Source: Vigna angularis (Eukaryota > Streptophyta > Magnoliopsida > Fabales > Fabaceae). From it: DNA of 64,000 nt. This document shows, piece after piece, positions 62,880 to 64,000 of the stretch (position 1 is the stretch's first letter; each line of letters opens with the position of its first letter). Below the pieces are notes generated by a model. It ran no database searches. It saw only the letters and a program-made list of their open reading frames with translations, and was not told the DNA's origin. Where the stretch lies: assembly GCF_016808095.1 (NCBI RefSeq), contig NC_068976.1:34156371-34220370 (forward strand), in the 5' to 3' direction. The position numbers and the translations under genes are program-made.

Positions 62880-63925
62880 TTTTTTAATTATTAATTATTT
62901 TAAAATCCATATGTAAAATCAATAGGTAAATATTTTTCCCCTTACATACGAATATATCCTTCGCAAAGTTTCCACCCAAACGCGCCAACATTACATACAA
63001 ATTTTACATACGGATAATCTGTATGTAAATTTTTTTCCATTACCTATGAAAAAATCCGTATGTAATGGCTAGTACAAAATATGCTTTTAAACTCGCACAA
63101 TAGACCTCTCTTTACACCAAACCGTTGCCTATTCAGACACGATGGCAGTTTCGTAATTAACGACACCTTATAGGCCTTGGTTTAGACTAGACCGGTGCTA
63201 AAAAGAGCTATCACTTCGGTTGTGAAGGCAACCGGTGCCTAATTAGCAGTGTCTGACGCAGTTTCTGACGCGGTTAAGGGAAACCTGAGGTGGAAGAGTT
63301 ATACGGCATCGGTTGGTAGGAAGGACCAAGGCATAAGTGTTTTCTTTGAGAAGGTGAGATTTGGGTCTGTTCGCTGCGTATGGGTTTCTTTGAGAGCTTA
63401 GAGCTCGTTGCATCTGTGTTGGGTTTGACCGTGAGGTAGATTGAGGGCACTGGATGGCAGTAGACTCTTGGATTGGGGGCAGATTGAGCTTAGTTGGGTC
63501 TGCAATTTTGGATGGCAGTAGACCGTGAAAATTTTCTGTGCTTTCTGCTTCAGTGTTTTCTGCAACTTCCTGGAACATTTTTTGGAAAAATCGAAAACCA
63601 TTATACGCCTCGGTTCAGGTCCAAGCGGGACAGTAGAATCCAAGATATTGACTCGGTTCAACAGAAACCGAGACAAAGTCTTATCGTTTTTCGACTCGGT
63701 TCACAACCGAGGCAAAAAGAGGTAGATTTTTTACCTCATCTGTATATGCCTCGGTTACGGAACCGATGCCTATAACCGAAAATAACCGAGGTAAAATCCC
63801 TTGATTGCACTAGTGAATGCAATTTCCAACATTCGTATGAAATATTCGTATGTAACATATCAATTACCTATGGATCATAATTTGTATATAATAATCTGTA
63901 TGTAAATCACAATTTTCTTGTAGTG
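62880..63925. mobile_element. Outer CACTA-type element, non-autonomous remnant
   Basis: The right end is ATTTTCTTGTAGTG (63912-63925), the reverse complement of the CACTACAAGAAAAT terminus typical of plant CACTA elements. Subterminal repeats of TTACATACGRAT in both orientations lie at 62917-63066 and 63830-63908. The left terminus is not recognisable. No transposase. Interrupted by 63067-63815. Confidence 0.6.
63067..63815. mobile_element. Inner CACTA-type element (749 bp) with TSD aat
   Basis: The right end TTGATTGCACTAGTG is the reverse complement of CACTAGTGCAATCAA. The left end GGCTAGTACAAAAT is a match with its first two bases changed from CA. Both sides have aat (63064-63066, 63816-63818), the 3-bp duplication expected for CACTA. 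Subterminal GCCTCGGTT/AACCGAGGC repeats cluster at 63609-63795. ORFs inside are short and unsupported. Confidence 0.65.
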
Positions 63926-64000
63926 TATCTACTATGGAAAAATCATTCCTAGTAATATATTCCCAACCTTACTAGGTATAATTTTACAAAAAATAAGTAT
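63926..64000. other. Unassigned flank
   Basis: 75 bp of AT-rich sequence; nothing recognised. Confidence 0.5.

Noticed and set aside
1..64000. Host genes, tRNA, rRNA, CRISPR, bacterial-type operons
   Set aside because: None seen. Every convincing coding region belongs to a transposable element.

Overview
The window is plant nuclear DNA made almost wholly of transposable elements. It looks like dicot pericentromeric heterochromatin, most likely from a legume. The organism call rests on three things: Athila-type Ty3/gypsy gag proteins, a primer-binding site (PBS) complementary to tRNA-Asp, and an ORF2 that I recognise from memory as the 'putative plant transposon protein' family. I found no intact host gene, rRNA, tRNA or CRISPR.

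Most of the window is nested copies of one Athila-like superfamily. Each copy has LTRs of about 1.28-1.33 kb starting TGATAACA, a tRNA-Asp PBS, an AT-rich leader, gag, a hairpin-rich spacer, ORF2 (called through a conserved 0.4-kb intron) and a long 3' region ending in AAGTTTGGGGTTG. Letters below are local names.

Layout: 1-17636 is element B (minus strand), entering from the left and ending inside the 3' end of element E (17637-18612). B is split in its protease by element C (plus, 2804-14037, TSD aaggg). C is split in its left LTR by a young copia element D (minus, 3114-7648, TSD gggtg). 18613-18891 is a copia LTR fragment F. 18892-26170 is element A (plus, old). 26171-39570 is element G (minus), split by N (plus, 27136-34623, TSD gtgca), whose two 1,319-bp LTRs differ at only two positions. 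39571-40526 is unassigned. 40527-42104 is the 3' end of H (minus). 42105-47513 is I (plus; tRNA-iMet PBS, 3-kb leader, gag). 47514-48470 is a second diverged leader. 48476-50796 is J (minus, 5' half only). 50797-51590 is a dead MULE transposase (minus). 51591-53370 is mostly unassigned, then a 30-bp minisatellite. 53672-59467 is K (plus; gag, protease, ORF2 remnant), split by a solo LTR, L (55441-56857). 59468-62000 is a decayed copia element M. 62141-62572 is an unidentified broken ORF. 62880-63925 is one CACTA-type element nested in another.

The Athila-like copies lack reverse transcriptase, RNase H and most or all of integrase. In N, A, G and J the gag core and zinc knuckle are also missing. 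Yet N is very recent and keeps an open 409-codon ORF2 behind intact splice sites. This describes a non-autonomous family that must be moved by another element's enzymes while keeping ORF2. The same family carries four unusual structured elements: a run of hairpins with an invariant loop and changing, always complementary stems; paired CCGCTNAGCGG palindromes on a fixed 17-bp period at several sites per element; a strong hairpin in the LTR downstream of the TATA box; and three exact copies of the polypurine-tract-like 13-mer. These are the best candidates for undescribed biology here.
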